NCBI RefSeq assembly: GCF_900699015.1
Contig: NZ_LR217737.1
Location: 124,001-188,000, forward strand
DNA length: 64,000 nt
DNA from: Erwinia_E haradaeae_E
Lineage (GTDB): Bacteria; Pseudomonadota; Gammaproteobacteria; Enterobacterales; Enterobacteriaceae
Reading direction: 5' to 3'
The notes beneath the pieces were generated by a model. It did not search any database. It saw only the letters and a list, made by a program, of their open reading frames with translations, and was not told the DNA's origin. The first letter of the stretch is position 1. Each line of letters starts with the position of its first letter. A program made the translations under genes and the position numbers. Shown here in pieces: positions 59,365 through 64,000 of this stretch.

Positions 59365-61536
59365 TTAATAAAGTGATTTACATGTCATCGAGGATTGAAT
59401 AGATGTAAGGGCTATAGTATAGATAATATCTCTGATCAGTGCTCCGCGTGATAAGTCATTAACTGGTTTCTGCATACCTTGCAACATTGGTCCAATAGAG
59501 TTGATATGAGCTGTACGTTGTACTGCTTTATAAGTAGTATTGCCTGTATTTAGATCTGGGAAGATTAAGACAGTTGCCTGACCTGCTACTGTTGAATTTG
59601 GAGCCTTAGCTTGAGCTATATCGGTCATAATAGCAGCGTCATATTGTAGTGGTCCATCTATAATTAGATTCGGACATTTATTTTTTGCAATACGAGTAGC
59701 TTCTCGCACTTTTTCAACATCTGGTCCAGATCCTGACAAACCAGTAGAGTAGGAAATCATAGCTACTCGAGGCTCAATTCCAAATATTAAAGCTGAATTT
59801 GCGGATTGGATAGCAATTTCAGCTAGTTGTTCTGGATCTGGGTTTGTGTTAATGGCGCAATCTCCATATATTAAAACTTGGTCCGGGAGAAGCATAAAAA
59901 AGATTGATGAAATTAACACACTGTCTATTTTGTTTTGAATAATTTGAAGTGCTGGACGAATAGTATCTGCAGTAGTATGCAATGCTCCAGCAACCAGTCC
60001 ATCAACTTCACCACACTCTAGCATCATAGTGCCAAGCATAATGTTATTCATCAATTGTTTTTTTGCAATATTTGTATCCATTCCCTTTTTATGTCGAAGC
60101 TCTACGAGACGATTGATATAATTTATACGTATATTTTTTGGATTAACAATTTCAATCTTTTCGTTAATCGTTATATTGTTTTCTTCCGCAATACTTTTAA
60201 TTTTATTAGGGCTACCTAAAAGTATACAGGTTGCAAGACCGCGTTGCGCTGATATAGAAGCTGCTTGAATAATACGTGGTTCTTCGCCTTCTGGTAAGAT
60301 GATTCTCTTATTGGATTGGCGTGCAAGATTCTCTAGTTGATTACAGAATTCTGATGGAGAGATACGGTAATTTTTGTAATCTGTCAGCTTAATATTAGAA
60401 ATCCATTGAGAAGTTAAATTATCAGCTACATACTTCTGCATATTTTTCATGATTCGGATATTATTGCTTAGGGTTTCTAGAGTGAGCATGTTGATATCTA
60501 GTGATGCATCCCACCTGTGGTTTTTAATTTGAAAAACTGGTAATCCAGCTTGGAAAGCGTTTTTACATATCTTTTTGACAGATTCATTGATAATATCATG
60601 ACCTGTTAAGAGGATAGCAGATATGTTTATATTGCTGATTGATGCGAGGCAGAAGGTAATAAGTAAATCTAGACGGTTTGCAGATATAACTAGCAGTGAT
60701 TCAAGATGTAATAATGATAGTGTACTAAGTACAGTACCTGAACAGAGTTGGATTGATTTGATTTGACGGGTAGAAATAGCACCTTGATTAATAATATGAG
60801 CTTTCAAATAATGACAGATATCTATAGCGCATGGTGAGAGAATTTCAATGCTCCATGGTATATATCCTAGTATTGGAAAGGGCCCATTAGAACATAGTTT
60901 TTTCATATCTATATTATTTTGTAAAGTCGAATTAGAGGATTGTTGACTCTGTGTTAAGTCCTTGTTGTCATGATTTATATGTTCGGGTGGGGTATTCATT
61001 GCATTGATAATTACGCCAGTAATTTTTATGGTTTTTTTATTGTTAAAACTCGAGTGTATCATTGCAATACGTTCTTGAAGTGTCTGGTGAGAATGATAAT
61101 CAACTTCTGTAACAAATATAATTTCAGCGTCGAGAGCGTTGGCAATTTTATAGTTTATGGCTAAAGAATATGGATTTTTGTCTGTTTCTTGTAGTCCAGC
61201 AATCAGTATGATATGATTTTTTGTTGTATATTGATATTTTTTATGTTGATAGTATGAAATAACAATTTCCTCTATGAGGGTCTCAATTTGACCAGATTTT
61301 AGGAGAGATGTTATATGATTGATTGGAATATCCTGAGGTATTAAAATATTCTTATAGTCTTGATAATGCATAGAACTATGATAGTGGTGAGAATTTTTTT
61401 CATTTTCTAGGGTGTTAAATGGTGCAAAGACACTTAGTTTTATATTTGTATGTTTTATTTTATATAGAATTCCTAAAATAATTCCGATCAATCTAATGCA
61501 GGTATCGGTAGGAATTAGTATAATAGGACGTGACAT
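59365..61536 (-). CDS. pta: phosphate acetyltransferase
   Basis: Converts acetyl-CoA and phosphate to acetyl phosphate, the substrate of AckA. 723 residues (E. coli 714), three domains: an N-terminal P-loop-like domain (1-240), a DRTGG-type middle domain (about 245-385) and the C-terminal catalytic domain (about 400-723) with RIILPEGEEPR, GALHTTADTIRPALQII, SYSTGLSGSGPDVEKVREAT and GPLQYDAA. The first P-loop-like motif, IPTGTSVGLTS in E. coli, reads IPTDTCIRLIG here and is degenerate, while the catalytic part is intact. AGGAG precedes the start. ackA lies 296 bp upstream, the usual ackA-pta order. Confidence 0.96.
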   Translation of the reverse strand: MSRPIILIPTDTCIRLIGIILGILYKIKHTNIKLSVFAPFNTLENEKNSHHYHSSMHYQDYKNILIPQDIPINHITSLLKSGQIETLIEEIVISYYQHKKYQYTTKNHIILIAGLQETDKNPYSLAINYKIANALDAEIIFVTEVDYHSHQTLQERIAMIHSSFNNKKTIKITGVIINAMNTPPEHINHDNKDLTQSQQSSNSTLQNNIDMKKLCSNGPFPILGYIPWSIEILSPCAIDICHYLKAHIINQGAISTRQIKSIQLCSGTVLSTLSLLHLESLLVISANRLDLLITFCLASISNINISAILLTGHDIINESVKKICKNAFQAGLPVFQIKNHRWDASLDINMLTLETLSNNIRIMKNMQKYVADNLTSQWISNIKLTDYKNYRISPSEFCNQLENLARQSNKRIILPEGEEPRIIQAASISAQRGLATCILLGSPNKIKSIAEENNITINEKIEIVNPKNIRINYINRLVELRHKKGMDTNIAKKQLMNNIMLGTMMLECGEVDGLVAGALHTTADTIRPALQIIQNKIDSVLISSIFFMLLPDQVLIYGDCAINTNPDPEQLAEIAIQSANSALIFGIEPRVAMISYSTGLSGSGPDVEKVREATRIAKNKCPNLIIDGPLQYDAAIMTDIAQAKAPNSTVAGQATVLIFPDLNTGNTTYKAVQRTAHINSIGPMLQGMQKPVNDLSRGALIRDIIYTIALTSIQSSMTCKSLY

Positions 61537-61832
61537 CGTAGTTTCTCCTAGATATTTATTCTAGATAGAAGAATAAAATATTTTAATATACTGTTATATG
61601 GATTAGGTATTCACTAGTATAAAAATAAATGTAATTAGGTTTCGTCTGATATCAATCATAAATAATTTTATTAGTTATTGATTGGTTTATTCTTATTTGA
61701 TCATGATTGATAATCTATGTTATAGAACATACAGATGATGTTGTATAAAGAACGTATTAATTAGATAATGTCTTCTTATTTAAATATTTTTCATGGTTTT
61801 TATGAGATCGATATCTTATGAAATAAATGTTA

Positions 61833-63035
61833 CTAACTAGTTAATCGGTTGGTTTCCTGGGCAATTACCAATTCTTCATTAGTTGGTAATACAATAATTG
61901 GTAAGTGACCTTTTTTATTGATATAACCAGATTTACCAGAATAGATAGAACGATTTTTGTCTTCATCGATTCTAATGTTTAGAAGTGCCAGTTTGTTTAG
62001 TGTTAGTTGACGGACCATAGATGAGTTTTCTCCAATACCTCCAGTAAAAATAACTGCATCTAAATGACCGTCCATTAACGTGGTATAAGATGCAATATAT
62101 TTTGCTAATCGATGGCAATAAACATCCATAGCGCGTTTTGCGTGATCTTTATATATGTAGTTTTCTTCTAGATAACGACAATCACTTGTTACTTCAGTTA
62201 GTCCAAGAAGACCAGATTGTTTAGTAAGAAGTGATTTAATAGAATCCATACTCATACGTAGTATGTCATAAAGAAAAAAAATAATGGCTGGATCAATATC
62301 ACCACTACGCGTTCCCATCACCAGGCCTTCAAGAGGTGTTAGTCCCATAGATGTGTCCAGGCATCGTCCATTGCGAATAGCTGCAATGGATCCGCCGTTT
62401 CCAAGATGACAGGTAATAATATTTAGTTCTGAACTAGGTTTATTAAGAAATTTAACTGCTTCTTGAGTGATATAAGAATGACTAATACCATGAGCTCCAT
62501 AACGTCGGAGACCGTATTTTTGATAAAGTTGGTAGGGAAGCGCATAAAGATAAGAGGATTCTGGCATGGTTTGATGAAACGTTGTGTCGAACACCGCAAC
62601 GTTTTTCTTAGATAAAAATGGGAATATTCTTAACGCTTCTTGAATGCCGATTAGGTGAGCTGGAATATGAAGAGGGGCAAATATAGAGGAATTTTGAATT
62701 TCTTTAATGCCCGCTTCATCTATAATTATAGATTGAGTAAGTTTAGGTCCACCGTGAACAATGCGATGGCCGATCGCTGAAATTTGATCTAAAAGTTTTG
62801 GTTTTTTTTCTTTAATGTGTTTGACTATAAATGTTAGTGCTTCTCTATGTGTAGAACCGGTTTCTAGATTTGTTTGTGTTCTCACTCCATCCATCATCCA
62901 CCTCATACGAGTTTTTGGTGAATGGAAGAATTCAGCTAAACCAGATAAATATTGCTTATTATTTGTAGGATCAATAATAGCAAATTTTAAGGAAGAACTT
63001 CCGCAGTTTAAAACTAGTATAAGATTGTTTGACAT
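61833..63035 (-). CDS. ackA: acetate kinase
   Basis: Transfers phosphate from acetyl phosphate to ADP, giving ATP and acetate; with Pta it yields ATP from acetyl-CoA. 400 residues, the E. coli length. ASKHA-fold motifs are intact: VLNCGSSSLKFA near the N-terminus, GHRIVHGG, FDTTFHQTMP, RRYGAHGISHSYIT, ITCHLGNGGSIAAI, GLTPLEGLVMGTRSGDIDP, and VIFTGGIGENS. pta follows 296 bp later on the same strand; the gap is larger than in E. coli and could separate transcription units. Together they suggest substrate-level ATP formation in the symbiont. Confidence 0.97.
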   Translation of the reverse strand: MSNNLILVLNCGSSSLKFAIIDPTNNKQYLSGLAEFFHSPKTRMRWMMDGVRTQTNLETGSTHREALTFIVKHIKEKKPKLLDQISAIGHRIVHGGPKLTQSIIIDEAGIKEIQNSSIFAPLHIPAHLIGIQEALRIFPFLSKKNVAVFDTTFHQTMPESSYLYALPYQLYQKYGLRRYGAHGISHSYITQEAVKFLNKPSSELNIITCHLGNGGSIAAIRNGRCLDTSMGLTPLEGLVMGTRSGDIDPAIIFFLYDILRMSMDSIKSLLTKQSGLLGLTEVTSDCRYLEENYIYKDHAKRAMDVYCHRLAKYIASYTTLMDGHLDAVIFTGGIGENSSMVRQLTLNKLALLNIRIDEDKNRSIYSGKSGYINKKGHLPIIVLPTNEELVIAQETNRLTS

Positions 63036-64000
63036 AAATGATTTTACTCTGAAGATATGAGAAAAACATTAAAGATTTTGTATTAGTATATCAATAGTAC
63101 ACTATATATACGTAGATTTAGTTATAATATGCAGTATAAGATCGTACTTATCATTATAAAAACGTACTATAAACATATAAAAAAATATCATAAAGTATGA
63201 TTATACTATTATTTTTAGTAATATTAATATATTTCTTTTTTTAATTAATTAAAAACATAACTGTACATTTTCATAGAATCCTATGGTAATTAATGTTTTT
63301 AGTATTCTTATGTTAATCATATTAGTATAAGTTTAATTGTTTTTAAATTGACTAGATTAATTTATTTTATCTTTATTGATATAATTTTCATTTATAAAAT
63401 AAAATTTTGGTTTTAGGATCAATCACTTTGTTGATTCCATATAATGGATTGATTTATCATATTTTAGATAGTCATTGTATGTCTGTATAATACATACAGA
63501 TAATAATATAATTATTCGTATTTTACTCTTGTTGAATTATAGTCCCTAAAGGTATTTTTTATCAATTTTTTATAGTATTCAAATTAATTATTCAATATAT
63601 TTGGTTGACTTATATTGATAATGTTAGAGGTATTGAGTTTTTTGTTCATATTTTTATCATACAATATGTTAGAAATGAGAACTATATGTAGTTTTTTATT
63701 GTTGTTTATTGGAGACATTTTCTACAAGTAATTAGTAATATCATGTGGAAGATAGATAAAATTGTATTCATATGATTCATATCATGTTCAATATATCTAT
63801 AAAGTTTTTATAACAGGATTAATAAGTGTTTAAATAGTAGGTAAGATTGAATAGGTAAGTGTATATATTAAAGTATGGTTTGGGTAGAATCTATATTCTG
63901 TCTTTAATAAAGATGGATTTAAATAAATCGTAAATTTTATAGTAAGATTATTATGAAAGAGATAGATATTAATTAGATTATTTAATAAATCTTTTGTATG
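63036..64000. other. gene-free spacer to the window end
   Basis: 965 bp of AT-rich DNA upstream of ackA. I see no gene, tRNA or clear promoter. Confidence 0.5.

Overview
This window is from a gammaproteobacterium of the Enterobacterales, almost certainly an intracellular insect symbiont in a mid-to-late stage of genome decay. Every recognisable protein aligns closely, from memory, with its Escherichia coli counterpart, often with identical catalytic residue numbers (GyrB E42/N46/D73/E424/D498/D500, Icd S113, HinT H101). The DNA is strongly AT-rich. The 32 protein genes and one tRNA gene occupy only about 34 kb of 64 kb (about 54%, summed from the intervals given here). The rest is extremely AT-rich spacer, up to 3.2 kb per stretch, with no readable pseudogenes. 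That pattern (old, erased genes with the spacer not yet deleted) resembles Sodalis-allied mealybug symbionts or Serratia symbiotica-type genomes; I cannot decide the species from this sequence.

Layout. 0.4-1.5 kb: dadX (alanine racemase) on the minus strand. 2.1-8.1 kb: dnaA-dnaN-gyrB-yidA, plus strand, recF missing. 8.9-11.3 kb: rpmH-rnpA-yidD-yidC, with a clear promoter. 11.5-17 kb: rpoH, rluC, smrB, each isolated. 17-25 kb: mostly empty, with engB and ribB on the minus strand. 25.1-27.3 kb: one tRNA-Ser(UGA) with a good promoter, then def-fmt. 27.3-30.4 kb: the largest void, containing a promoter-like element and a 16-bp hairpin. 30.4-41.1 kb: minus-strand block ompF, asnS, rlmB, rnr, purA, aspC. 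42.3-50.9 kb: icd, trhO, uvrD, ftsY on plus. 51.7-54 kb: bamB and sodA on minus. 55-59 kb: ppa and hinT on plus. 59.4-63 kb: pta and ackA on minus.

Functionally the genes are information processing (replication start and clamp, gyrase, a helicase, RNase P protein, RNase R, rRNA and tRNA modification, start-Met formylation and deformylation, ribosome rescue), membrane protein delivery (FtsY, YidC, YidD, BamB, one porin), cell wall D-alanine supply (DadX), heat-shock sigma factor, superoxide dismutase, riboflavin precursor synthesis, purine and aspartate metabolism, isocitrate dehydrogenase, and the acetate/ATP pathway Pta-AckA. The set is typical of a symbiont that still makes its own envelope.

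I found no mobile elements, phage genes, CRISPR arrays, rRNA genes or multi-gene system of unknown function. The most interesting unexplained signals are non-coding: a compact multi-helix element at 51541-51624, a promoter-like GC-rich patch at 28523-28611, a 16-bp hairpin behind a ribosome-binding-like sequence at 29112-29183, a perfect 23-bp dyad before def, and several terminator-like hairpins stranded in gene-free DNA.
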